A DNA stretch of 64,000 bases from Meloidogyne chitwoodi (Eukaryota; Nematoda; Chromadorea; Rhabditida; Meloidogynidae): positions 2,108,001-2,172,000 of the forward strand of contig JACZZP010000002.1 in the NCBI GenBank assembly GCA_015183035.1, in the 5' to 3' direction. The notes beneath the pieces are model-generated. The model was not told the origin of the DNA. It was given only the letters and a program-made list of their open reading frames with translations, and searched no databases. The translations under genes were made by a program, and so were the position numbers. Shown in pieces: positions 1-13,330 of the stretch (its first letter is position 1; each line of letters starts with the position of its first letter).

Positions 1-160
1 CCAAGGTTTTGAGAATTATAAGGTTTAGACGTATTTAAACAATTGATAACTGAATTTTATAAAATTTATTCTCATTATAAGAACACTTAAAAGGATTATC
101 CAGTGAAGGATTAGGTGCTCTTATAATGGAATTCAACAATTTTTATTTAAATAATTTTAT

Positions 161-2785
<2,625 letters not shown>

Positions 2786-5303
2786 AATGAATTCCTTAAA
2801 TATTTTTTAAACAATCTATAAAAGACAAAAAATTATAAAAAATTAAACTTGAAAATAAGAAGAAAATATGAAACAAATAAACTTGTAAATAAACTTAAAA
2901 TAATAAAAGATATATACATACTACAATATGTAGCAAAAATAAACTTGACAATATAAACTTGTTGCTAACAAAGGAGAGAAACTCTTCTTTGTATAAATAA
3001 ACTTAAAATATAAAATAAACTTAAAATAAGATTATTTTCTTTATAGTATATAAAAGCTTCTTAAATACAGAATATTTAAGAAAATTAATTAATTTGTGTT
3101 TATTTTGTGTTAAATATTATTTAATTTATTTTACAAAACAATTTTTATTTTTTTTAATAATTAAAAAATTAAGTAAAAATATGAGTAATTAAATTTTATT
3201 TTATTTTTTTAATTTCAATAAGTAAAATTGATTGACAGTAATAAACATTAAGTAGTTCTACTAAAAATAAATGTTACTAGTAAAATAAATAAATAAATAT
3301 TTGTATTTTTTAATATAAATCATAAATAGTATTTATTAAAGTTATATTTTCGATACTAGTTTTCCAAATAAATGAGTTATATTATTTTATTTATTTATAT
3401 AAATCTTATGAGCAACACCGCTATCGAAAAAAATGAGGAAATAAAAATTAAGTTTTAAAATAAAATAATTTTATTGATAATTTTTAAAAAATAAAATTGA
3501 AATATTTAGTTTGCAAATAAATATACGTAAAAATAGAAAAAACATAAATATGGGTGATCTTGCTTGTCCAATATTTAAATATCAACTAAAATTTTATTTT
3601 TATTTTAAAGAAAAAATTGAATAATTCAACTAATATGCACATCAAACTTTCAGATTTTTGTATATTTATGAAGTTTTTGCATAAAATAAAGTAGTAAATA
3701 ATTAAACCCCTTTAATATATTATGGAAATTCGGTATTAGGACCAAATTTTTCAGCAAATTTCAGTTAAGGGTAAAATTTTTGGCTGCTTTCTCATAACCT
3801 AACTTCTCAATCAATAAAAGAAATGTTAGAAAAAATAATTTTTAGAGAGATAGACTGAGAAAATGAAGGAAAATAGATGGGATGAATGCAACGTCTCCTT
3901 AGCAATGCTGCGTATAGCTTACCCAAAAAATCAACAAAAATATGATAAAATCCATAAAGGATTTTTAAAAATTCATAGAATTGGTCTTTTGGATTAAACC
4001 AATGCATAGCACTATTTTTGTTGTCCTCCAAAACCTCGTCCTTTTTGAAGGACAAAAAACTTTAATAAATATGTATATTTATTGACCTTAATCTTTGGAA
4101 AGCAAAATTTTGTTCGTTCAAAATCAGAAAATCTCAAAAAGAGAAAAATTATTGGATAATTATTTTTTAAAAAAGTGATTGAAGATAATTCCATTCGATT
4201 CGTCACGTCGAGTTGAATCGAATAGTTGAATAATAATAATTAATAAGCTAAAGGCCCTTAAAAAATCGAAAAACTATAGGGGGGAGTAAGCTCATTTTAT
4301 GTGATTACGAGGCTGCTCCCATAAAAATAAAAGGTGCACTGAAAAACGTTTTATTGAAATTAAAAAAAAAGTCAATCGAACTTCAATTTAATTTTGCATT
4401 TATTTTTAGATTATTTTTTTATTTTAAAGTTTTTAAATATTCTAATAATAATGCAAAAACCTTTTAAAATAGAATTTTCGCGGGATTAACATAATTTAAT
4501 GTTTTCAAAACAGTCTAATATTGAATTAAAAATAAAAATTAACTTTAATAGGATTTGAATGAATTTTTAATAAGAGTATAAAAAATTAAAAATTGAAAGG
4601 ATTATTTAGTTAAAAAATTTAATAAAATTAAACAAAAATTTTTTAATTAGCTAAATAAACTAACAATAAGCACAAATATAAATTGAAACAAAAAAATGTG
4701 ACAAATAATTTAAATTTTATATATTTATTTGCGTGTTATTTTACAAAATTTACTCTAATAAATTTTAATAAAAAATTCTCAAACAAATATTTGTGTGGGA
4801 AAATATATTTATTTTTTTTAAAAGTCACTGTGGTAAGCTGGACTTAATTTCGGATTGCGCAAAATTTTTTTTGCGATTGCATACACACTGATTTCTCCCG
4901 GAATGCATCATTAACCTTGTCAGTCAGAGTAAAATAAATAAATAAATACTAAATAATTGAATAAATTTTTTTTTGAGGTTTTCTATTGAAAATATATTTT
5001 ATTATCAATGAGGAATTCTATTAAACTCGTGGCTTTTACATTTTAAAATAAAAGTGCAATTTTAGAAATAATATAAGGTATAGTCTAGACATTATAATAA
5101 TAAGCAGGTGTGTATCTTAATTTGAAAAAGGCAACAAAGTGCAGTTAAATTATTTATAAAATTTTAAATTTAATTTTATTATACAATTTTAGGTTAAAAA
5201 TAACTATAATTTTATTATTTATTCAATTTTATTTAAAATTATTATACAAAGTTCTAAACTTTTAAATATATAATTTTATATAATCAATTAATTTATTTAT
5301 TTA
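2786..5303. other. AT-rich spacer without a convincing gene
   Basis: This stretch is mostly A/T runs. A more complex segment at about 3700-4330 has short open frames with no recognisable domain. About 4266-4320 resembles 61713-61770, inside a fold-back repeat at the other end of the window, so it is probably a dispersed repeat fragment. I see no gene. Confidence 0.5.
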
Positions 5304-5713
5304 TTATCCACTACTATAATAACAACAAGTAACACATCCACAACTTCCATCACAGCAATCACAACATCCTCCATAACGTCGCGTAAATCGATTTAATAAA
5401 TGTTGACTAGCATCAATTAGTGAACCATCAGAATTTAAATGAGCAGCATGTTCCATAACTATTAAAAATTAAAAAGAATTAAAATATTAAAAAGGCTCAA
5501 CTTATCCCAAGAAATAAAAATGATGATAGCTTTCAAAGAATTTTTTTATTAATCACACCATTCTTTGGATATACTTTCCCTTTATTTTATTAAATAAGTT
5601 GGAACGAAACTTAAATAACGCCTGAATTTAAACAAACTTGGATCAGAATTTGAATATTCCGGAAGAATTATAAAAGCCAAAAGAAGAATAAAAGCAAAGC
5701 AAAATTTGTTCAT
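5304..5713 (-). CDS. Small secreted Cys-rich peptide, paralogue B (two exons)
   Basis: Exon 1 (5713-5638) encodes a signal peptide, MNKFCFAFILLLAFIILPEY. A 179-bp intron follows, and exon 2 (5458-5304) completes a 76-residue precursor in phase. The mature part has a helical-looking stretch (HLNSDGSLIDASQHLLNRF), a dibasic TRR site, and a Cys-dense tail, GGCCDCCDGSCGCVTCCYYS. The tail and the 3' flank match the neighbouring gene at 6774-7093, so the two arose by tandem duplication. I do not recognise the family. A secreted antimicrobial-like, cuticle-associated or effector peptide is possible. Compared with its neighbour it lacks the long Gly run. Confidence 0.68.
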
Positions 5714-6773
5714 TATTATTCTGAAATAGTAATTTTTTTCTAAATTATTAAAAAATAAAACAATAATAAAAAAATTGGCACAAAAATGAATTGTTAAAAT
5801 TTGAAGGTCTATAAACTAGTTTTGGCCCCGTTCCCCTCCCACTAAGGGTTGTCCTGACACTTTTACTCTAGGCATAAGATGTCCCCAGCAATTGATAATC
5901 TACCCTATCCTCGGCAACCTTTCTCGTCCCCATTTCCCGTTAAAACTCTTCCTACCCTGCGGGGACAAACCCTATTTTAAAGAGTTATTTAAAATTATCT
6001 CAATTATAAATAAAAAAATTTTTATAAACTCTTAAAATGACAAAATCTTGCTATAATTAATTAATATTTATATGACTGAATTACACAACAATTAAAAAAT
6101 AACAAAAACTTTAAATAGTTAAATGTACTTTTAAATATTTAAAATAAATAAAATGAAAAAAGAAAAGTTTCAATTTTAGTGTAAAAAGGAAATATTTTTA
6201 AATTAATTCAATAATATTATTTTAAAATATTTTTAATTAAAAAAAGTAAACACAAATATAAATCAAAAAAGTTAATTAAAATTTAATTTAAAATAATTTT
6301 TTTAAACAATGAACTTTTTATTTTTAATTAATTATTTTATTTAGATAAGTAGGAAGTAAAAGTTGGCATAGGGGATTTCGTTACTGTATCCTCTCCTATT
6401 TAATTATTTCAAGGTTTTTTTGAGATTATCTATTAAATGTGTTACGAGGCTAAAATTTGTTTTTTGTTTTCTTCTCATAAAATATATTTAATTTTTGATT
6501 TCCCTTTAAATTTACTTTAAGGCCAATTTTTCGAATATTTTGGAACAATTTTTAATTTAATTAATTTAATATTTTAATTGTTAAAGACTACAAAGCAGTG
6601 AAGAAAGGTTACATGATTTAAGATTTCCCAATAATTATTAACAAAATAATGTTACTTAATAATTATTTAAAATATTTTAAATGTTTATTCAATTTTATTT
6701 AAAATTATTATACAAAGTTCTAAACTTTTAAATATATAATTTTATATAATCAATTAATTAATTTATTTATTTA
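5714..6773. other. Spacer between the peptide paralogues, with a GC-rich patch
   Basis: This is AT-rich DNA with one unusual GC-rich patch at about 5824-5976, rich in CCCC and GGGG, which has no recognisable gene. About 6683-6773 duplicates the 3' flank of the first paralogue (5218-5303), which marks the extent of the tandem duplication. Confidence 0.5.
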
Positions 6774-7093
6774 TTATCCACTACTATAATAACAACAAGT
6801 AACACATCCACAACTTCCATCACAACAATCACAACATCCTCCGCCTCCACCACCTCCTCCTCCACCCCCACAACCACATCCTTGTCCCCAACGCTTAAAT
6901 CGTTTTAATAAATGTTCACTAGCCTCAATTAGTGAACCATCAGAATTTAAATGAGCAGCATATTCCATAACTAATAAAAATAAAAATTAAAAAAAATATA
7001 TTTAAATTAACTTGGATCAGCATTGGAATACTCTGGAAGAGTTATAAAAGCCAAAAGAAGAATAAAAGCTAAGCAAAATAAAAATTTGTTCAT
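6774..7093 (-). CDS. Small secreted Gly/Cys-rich peptide, paralogue A (two exons)
   Basis: Exon 1 (7093-7012) encodes the signal peptide MNKFLFCLAFILLLAFITLP. A 41-bp intron and exon 2 (6970-6774) complete a 92-residue precursor in phase. After the conserved segment AAHLNSDGSLIEASEHLLKR there is FKRWGQGCGC, then a run of about eleven glycines, then the same Cys-dense tail as paralogue B (CCDCCDGSCGCVTCCYYSSG). The Gly run is the main difference from paralogue B and looks like a repeat expansion in coding DNA. The protein is likely secreted and disulfide-rich. The family is not recognised. Confidence 0.7.
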
Positions 7094-7334
7094 TATATTT
7101 TAAAGAATATTAAGTTTTTCTGAATTTTATTAAAATATAAAAACAATTCAATTGGAAAAAACAGGAAAGGAAACGGGAATTAAAGTTGATTAGCCTGGAC
7201 ACGGAGGAAATCGAAAAGGAAATTCCCTGGTTCATCGGACTATTTCCAGAAAATTCAAAAAATATCCCTTAAACCGTGGAAAGGGACATAAATCGAAATA
7301 TTTTCCCTTATCGGACTTTTATAATAATAAAATA

Positions 7335-7709
7335 GATAATCTGGTACTTGTGTGTTATCCCCCGACATTGCGGACAAATTTATTTATATAAAACAACTAA
7401 AATAAAAAGTTACTCCAATGGCCAATATTTTCCCCAAGCAATCATAATTTCTTCAAAAACGTCTCTACATCTTTTTCAGTTGCTGGCAAATCCCAAATTT
7501 TCATTATAAAGGTAAAGTAGAATATTAAAAATCAAATATAAAATGATAGAATGACTAAATAAAATAGTAAATTAAAAATAAATAAAATTTAATGAATATA
7601 AAATAATAGACTGCATTTTTTTATTATTAAAATTGTCTATTTATATATAAATTTGTCCGCAAAAGTTTGTCCGCAATGTTGGGGGATAACACACAAGTAC
7701 CGATAATCT
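7335..7709. mobile_element. Merlin-type MITE, copy 1, with 8-bp TSD
   Basis: The element (7343-7701, 359 bp) has inverted ends that begin GGTACTTGTGTGTTATCCCC on both sides, including the motif GCGGACAAA. It is flanked by an exact 8-bp duplication, GATAATCT (7335-7342 and 7702-7709). The interior shares sequence with the second copy at 8155-8528 in the opposite orientation, including the stretch read there as IWDLPTTEKDAIEFLQ. The 8-bp duplication and that remnant point to the Merlin (IS1016-like) superfamily. Confidence 0.82.
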
Positions 7710-8146
7710 TTTAGTACTCCTTATTTTTTATAAATAAATTAATTATTTTAGCCTTAATTTAAAATTTTTGCCTAAAATCAATAAAAATAAAATTAATTTA
7801 AAGAAAATTAATTAATAAATATTAGAGAGTTGTTTTTTTAATTTTTTTTAAATAATTTATAAATTAATAAACAAAGTCTGGGTTAAATAAATTTATATTT
7901 ATAAGACTATTTTGTTTAAAAATAATTAATTATTAAATTTAATTAAATTTTTTTAATAATAAAAAATAACTGAAAAGAAAAAAACAAGTTTATTTATTTA
8001 TTATTTTTATTTTTTTTTAATTTAAGATTTAATAAATTAATTTTCTATTAAATTAAATTCTTCAATAAAACTTTTAATTAATTAAAAGTAAATTAAAAAA
8101 AAATATTCAAATTAATAAAATGAATCAAACCTTCCCTAAATTAATA
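7710..8146. other. AT-rich spacer between two MITEs
   Basis: This stretch is almost only A and T, with no open frame of note. Confidence 0.6.
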
Positions 8147-8536
8147 TTTTTTCAGATACTTAGGTGTTATCTCTAAGCACTTTTGCGGACTTTTTTTTTG
8201 CGGACAAAATTTATTTTTTAAAAGAGAAAATTTGACTAATAAAAAAGTAGTCTATTATTTATACATAAATATCATTAAATTTTATTTATTTTTAATTTAG
8301 TTTTTATATAGTCATTCTATCATTTTTTATTTAATTTTCTAGTATATTTTTATTTATAAAGAAAATTTGGGATTTGCCAACAACTGAAAAAGATGCCATC
8401 GAATTCTTACAAGATCGTGGTCTAGACTGTACTTTTTTATTAGTCAAATTTTCTCTTTTAAAAAATAAATGTTGTCCGCAAAAATAAAGTCCGCAAAAGT
8501 GCTTAGGGATAACACGTACATAAGTACCTTTTTTCA
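8147..8536. mobile_element. Merlin-type MITE, copy 2, with transposase remnant
   Basis: The element (8155-8528, 374 bp) has inverted ends rich in AAGCACTTTTGCGGAC and an exact 8-bp duplication TTTTTTCA (8147-8154 and 8529-8536). On the plus strand about 8360-8420 reads IWDLPTTEKDAIEFLQDRGL, which resembles the start of Merlin/ISXO2-like transposases (a family resemblance recalled, not searched). Only this fragment remains, so the copy is non-autonomous. Orientation is opposite to copy 1. Confidence 0.82.
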
Positions 8537-8643
8537 ATTATATTTTAAATATTTTATAAAAACAAAACAAAAAAACAAATATATAAAATTAAAATATAAA
8601 TAATATAGAGAGTGAAGCGACATTTGCGGCTCTCATCCAGTGA

Positions 8644-8872
8644 TGGGAAAGTTCCAAAATTTCCACGGAACTAGTTCCAGTTCCGAAACTGCATTTTTAA
8701 TTTTCATAGTTCCAGTTCCGGAACTATTGTGGGGTGAGGAACTAGTTCCGGACCAGTTCAAGTTCCTGAACTAGTTCTGGAACAAGTTCCAGTTCCAAAT
8801 CAGTTCTAGAAATTTGGTAGTTCCATAGTTCCAGTTCCGGAACTTGAACTATGGAACTTTCCCTTCACTTCT
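8644..8872. repeat. Fold-back repeat built on AGTTCC units
   Basis: The stretch begins with GGGAAAGTTCC and ends with GGAACTTTCCC. Between these inverted ends it is filled with AGTTCC and GGAACT units in both orientations. It could form many alternative hairpins. I see no target duplication. Confidence 0.7.
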
Positions 8873-8950
8873 CTCACCCTATATTTACATTTGCGACTCA
8901 AAATAATTAATAAAAAATTAATTTTTAAATAAAGTTGATTAAAGAGTTAT

Positions 8951-10461
8951 TTATATTTGAGGGCTCATCACTTGATTTATATTTCCTTTCTCATCCAAAT
9001 TATATTTATAATTACCATCATTAAAATAAGGTGTTATTCTTGCCAAAAAAATCAAATAATAAGAATTATTAATTTCATTTTCATTTAAATCATTAATTAT
9101 TTCCATAGAACCATCTTCTTCTTCTTCTCTATTTTCATCCGTTTTTAATATATTTATTGAAATAGAACATCTTAACCGTTCTAAAATATTTTTTTCATTA
9201 ATTTCAAGTCTTCTAAACATTTTAAATACACATTTTTCTTTTTTTGTATTTTTAATTTTAACAAAAAATTGAAACCAAATTTTGTCATTTAAATGTCTTT
9301 TAATTATTATAAAATAATTCCCTTTATTTTTAAATTTTATACAAATTTCAAAATGTGAAAATTCCATTTTTTCTTCAATTCTTTTGTCTTGTATAATTAA
9401 AGGATTTATAAAATTATTATTTATTTTTCCTTTTTTAATTTTATTATTAATTATTTTTTTACTCCCCAAAGGATTAATAAAAAATATTAATTTTGTTAAT
9501 TTAAATGGAATATTAATTTTTAAATTTAAAATTGTATTTATTTCATTTATTTTGATTAATTTATTTATTATATTATTATTAATTGGAATATTTTCTAATA
9601 TTACATTTTTAGTTTCTAATTCAATTTTAGCAGTAAAAATAGGAATTATTTGTATTAATATCTAAAAAAACTTTTTTTATTTAATTAAAAAGGTACAAAA
9701 CAAAAAGCCTATTTTGTTGCAATTAACTTTTTTATAAAATTAATTTTTCTATTTTTCAGTTTTTAATATTTTATTTTTATAATAAATATTTGTTTATTTA
9801 AAAATAAAATAATAAAAATACTCGGTTATTTTATTCTTTTTTTAATAATTAATCGTAAAATTAAATAAAAAAATAATTAATTATTTCAAAAAAAAATAAA
9901 AATCACAGTGTCAATAGTCAAATAATTTTTAAAAAATATAATTAGCAGTGGAATATAAAAATATTTATAAAAAATACAAAATTTAGATTACCTTTTTGCT
10001 AAATTAAAAATAACAAAATAACATACTTTTGTAGAAATAAATTTTTTAATTTTTTCTTTTAAACAAATATCAATTCCAAATTTAAATTTATTATCATTAT
10101 TTTCTTCTTTAATTTTAATTATTTTTTTTTCGTTTGTAATATTTACTACTACAATATTATTTTTATAATTATAATTAAATTTAAAATCACAAGCCAAAGC
10201 TTTTGGTGTAATAAAAAATAAATAATTATTATCATATTTATTATCAATTTCAATTAATATTTCTATTATATTTTGACCATTTAAATTTAATTTATTAAAT
10301 TCCATTTTTAGTAAATTGACTAAAAGTTTACCATTTTCTTTTGTTATATTATCCTTTGTTGAGTTGACTAAAATTTGTTGATTAGGGAAAATATTTAAAG
10401 AAAAATGTGAAAATATTTTTAAAAATAATATTTGAGTAAAAAATATTATTTTTAAATACAT
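8951..10461 (-). CDS. Secreted protein of unknown family (two exons, about 381 aa)
   Basis: Exon 1 (10461-10027) begins with a hydrophobic signal-like segment, MYLKIIFFTQILFLKIFSHF. A donor gtatgt at 10026 and an acceptor before 9661 join it in phase 0 to exon 2 (9661-8951), giving about 381 residues. Both halves are rich in Lys, Asn and Ile and appear to alternate beta-like segments (NNIVVVNITNEKKIIKI; NYFIIIKRHLNDKIWFQFF). I recognise no catalytic motif or domain. The phase-consistent junction supports one gene rather than two separate frames. It could be a parasite-specific secreted protein. Function is unknown. Confidence 0.55.
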
Positions 10462-11097
10462 TTAATTAATTAATTTAAATTTAATAATTTTCCTAAAATA
10501 AAAAATAAATTTAAAAAAATTTTTTTAGATTTTCTTTTATATTGCATGTAATAAGTTAATTAAATTTTTAAATTTAAATATTTTTATAAAAATTGTTGAA
10601 TTTCTGTTAGAGATAGTTGTTTATTAAAAAAGAGAATTAAGGGAAAAAAGAATTTTATAAATTAATTTTATAATCACTTGAAATGTTTTAATTTGAAAAA
10701 AAGTCTTAAACAAAGGCAGACAAAAAGTCTCGAGTTATATTTATTCTTGGTCAAATGTACTTTAAATAAATATATTATATGTTTTATATTCACATGATAC
10801 TTTTTAAAAAAAAAAAGAAAAGAAATTACCTAAGTGCATCTAGAATATGTCTTCAAGTGATTCTAAAAGTCCTATGATTTTAAATTTTTTGGGCAATAAA
10901 TTTTAAATTAAATTAAAATTTAGAAAAAATTAATTTTGAATATAATATTAGTTTCAGATAAGTTTTTGAAAAGAAATTATACTTGAAATATTTATTGGAA
11001 CTTGCGTAATTTAGATAGACACTAGGTATTCACAGGAAAACTTTTTACACAAAAAATGTTTTGAAGATAAAAGAAATTTTCTTGCGAATAATTAAAT
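10462..11097. other. AT-rich spacer before the minisatellite
   Basis: I see no gene or clear repeat here before the tandem array begins at about 11098. Confidence 0.5.
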
Positions 11098-11484
11098 TTT
11101 TTAATGTTTGTAAGGAATGTTTTAAATAAATTAAAAGTTTAAGGAATGTTTTAATGTTTGTAAGGAATGTTTTAAATAAATTAAAAGTTTAAGGAATGTT
11201 TTGAATGTTTTAATGTTTGTAAGGAATGTTTTAAATAAATTAAAAGTTTAAGGAATGTTTTAATGTTTGTAAGGAATGTTTTAAATAAATTAAAAGTTTA
11301 AGGAATGTTTTGAATGTTTTAATGTTTGTAAGGAATGTTTTAAATAAATTAAAAGTTTAAGGAATGTTTTAATGTTTGTAAGGAATGTTTTAAATAAATT
11401 AAAAGTTTAAGGAATGTTTTGAATGTTTTAATGTTTGTAAGGAATGTTTTAAATAAATTAAAAGTTTAAGGAATGTTTTGAATG
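11098..11484. repeat. Host minisatellite, left part (50/59-bp units)
   Basis: Tandem units of 50 bp begin GTTTGTAAGGAATGTTTTAA, and 59-bp variants carry an extra GAATGTTTT. The same array in the same orientation resumes at 33173, right of the Polinton. The array is therefore a host repeat split by the insertion, not part of the element's inverted ends. Confidence 0.92.
11479..11484. other. 6-bp target site duplication, left (TGAATG)
   Basis: TGAATG directly precedes the left terminal repeat and is repeated directly after the right one (33173-33178). Six bp is the duplication length known for Polinton/Maverick integrases. Removing the element and one copy restores a perfect 59-bp satellite unit. 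Confidence 0.92.
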
Positions 11485-11854
11485 ACTACTATCTCTCCAC
11501 TATTAAATTATTGATTGAAAAATCAACAATTTAATAGTGGAGAGACGTAGGGGTTATGGGTGGGCAGGCGAGAGAGTGGTAGCTGGGCAGAGAAGGAGAG
11601 TGGCTGTGAAGTGAAGGAATGGCCAGGCCGGGGAGAGAGATTAGTCGAAATGTCAACGTTGAAAATGCCAATTGTCAAAATGTCCAAATTTCAAAATGTC
11701 CAAATTTCAAAATGTCCAAAGTTCAAAACGTCTAGATTTAAAAATGTCCAATTCAAGTGTGAGCTACAGCCTTTAACCCAAGTAGATAGGATCTAACCAT
11801 TCGCCATAGCGCTCAATAAATTTTAATTACAATTTTTTAAATATAAATCTACCA
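11485..11854 (+). repeat. Left terminal inverted repeat of the Polinton
   Basis: It matches the reverse complement of 32756-33172. The outer 217 bp (to 11701) look identical. The inner part contains 15-16 bp subrepeats around CAAAATGTCCAAATTT whose copy number differs between the ends. The unique middle part is GC-rich compared with the rest of the window. Confidence 0.94.
11493..11544. promoter_or_regulatory. Terminal hairpin, left end of the Polinton
   Basis: Two 24-nt arms (11493-11516 and 11521-11544) pair at 23 of 24 positions around a GAAA loop, eight nt from the element end. The same structure lies at the right end (33113-33164). It may serve as a replication origin, a binding site for terminal protein or integrase, or a virion-end structure. 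The role is inferred. Confidence 0.75.
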
Positions 11855-12078
11855 AAGAAATAAATTTTTTATTTGGTGAAAAAATATTTTCTTTCGAATG
11901 TGGGTGTCTAACTTTTCTCTTTTTCTATGATTGGCTTTTTTTTCAATTTTTTTCTTTTGCTTTTCTTTTAAATTTTTAAACGCCATTAATTTTAAGAGTA
12001 AAAGCAGCATGCCATCAAATAATGATGAGCTTTATTTTTTACAAAAACAATTTAATATTTAATATTTTTAACTTTCAG

Positions 12079-12967
12079 ATGTGTTTGACAGTTCAGGACA
12101 GAATAGCAGAATTGAAGAAACATTTGGGTAAGACTTAAAAATAATGATGTTGTGAAATAGCCTCAATTTTATATTTCTAAAAAAATTCTTTCAATTTTTT
12201 AAATTTACTCAATAGTATTTTTAATTCTATTTTATAGATGAAATTGTTCCACGTTTTAAACAAGATAGTCATGTATTTCGCTGTATGCGAATCAATGAAA
12301 TGTTTTTTGATGATATTTATGCTCTAAACGGATTTACTCGCCAATTAACTAAAGCAGCAGATTTTTATCAAGGTGGAATTCTTGGTTATGATAAAGATGG
12401 AAATTTACTTGCTTTGCAAAAAATGGGAAGGTCTAATTCAAAACAACTTAAAAAACGTGGTCGAGTTAGTGATGTTTATCATTTATGTGTTGTGGAAATG
12501 GAATTATTTTATAAGGTAAAAAATCTAGGATAATGATTTTTGACCTAAGTTTTATATTTTGTTAAAATATACTCTTTTTTTAAGCTTATTCAATTGCAAG
12601 AGCGTAAACATCATAGAAAACGGGGCCTTAGTGTGATTATAGACCTAGAATGTTTCAATACTGATCATTTAACTAATTGTGGTTTGAAAGTTTATTCAGC
12701 CTTGTTAAAAGATTTATTTTCTGATATGCTGTGTCAAGTATGTTTTTTTTAATTATCTGGGATTAGTTTTATTTATTCCATTTTTTTTTTCGTCATTTTT
12801 TTTGTTAATTAATAATTTTTTTAAATTTTAATTTAAAGGTGATATTTTCAAGCAAAAGGAGTAGCAGTAAAAAGGCAGAACCAAAAGCGAAAGGCAATGA
12901 AGCAGAAAAAAAAGACCTGGTTCAGCATTTAGCCGTGAATTTCAACATATTCGTCATCAAAATATAA
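12079..12967 (+). CDS. Truncated CRAL-TRIO (Sec14-like) protein inside the Polinton
   Basis: Four exons (12079-12127, 12238-12515, 12585-12737, 12839-12967) join in phase into about 202 residues. Exon 1 starts MCLTVQDRIAELKKHL. Exons 2-3 carry GGILGYDKDGNLLALQKMGR and RKRGLSVIIDLECFNTDHL, which match the first half of a CRAL-TRIO lipid-binding domain (GYDKDG...; the VI.D.E.F strand). The homology stops at DLFSDMLCQ, where a full domain would go on to the asparagine-alanine-proline strand. Exon 4 instead gives a Lys/Ser-rich tail and a stop. Full Sec14-like proteins bind hydrophobic ligands; a half domain may not. It lies between the left terminal repeat and the RING gene, so it looks like a captured host gene, perhaps decaying. 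Confidence 0.55.
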
Positions 12968-13330
12968 ATTTTGTTTGGAGACAAAGAGTTGGGGTTTTGT
13001 TTTATGATTTTTTTAAAATGTAAACATTATACCTAACTGTATAAGTTTCAGCATGAACATTCGGTTAATAAACAGCCACAGCAAATATATGGTTTTGTAC
13101 TTGTAAAGGACTCAACTAAAACATCTTTGTATGGTATGGTGATAAGACCTAGCCCTCAAAAGCCTGTTATTTTCTTACATTCAGGTAAATATTCATGCAT
13201 TCAATAAATGTAAATTAAAATAGATTACGCTACTCCAAATATGGTTAGTCAAATTCGTCACAGTGATAATAGCACAATTTTTCGAGGTCTGCAAATGAAA
13301 TTTCAGGATGTGGTTGGTTATTTTTTTTTT
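12885..13330 (+). other. Unassigned coding-looking exons after the CRAL-TRIO gene
   Basis: In another frame, about 12920-12990 reads SAFSREFQHIRHQNINFVWR. After an apparent acceptor at 13050, 13051-13183 reads HSVNKQPQQIYGFVLVKD and then SLYGMVIRPSPQKPVIFLHS. After a short intron, 13226-13315 reads YATPNMVSQIRHSDNSTIFR. Codon use and intron signs look like exons, but I cannot find a first exon, a stop or a family. It could be the 3' part of the upstream gene by alternative splicing, or a relic. Confidence 0.3.

Noticed and set aside
3807..4206. Two overlapping minus-strand frames
   Set aside because: They lack convincing starts, domains and partner exons. The area looks like repeat-derived DNA.
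8331..8537. Minus-strand open frame
   Set aside because: It is the antisense of the Merlin MITE and includes its terminal repeat.
11560..11796. Open frame in the left terminal repeat, repeated at 32894-33097
   Set aside because: It is present twice only because the terminal repeats are inverted copies. It runs through the short subrepeats and has no domain, so I treat it as a by-product of the repeat.
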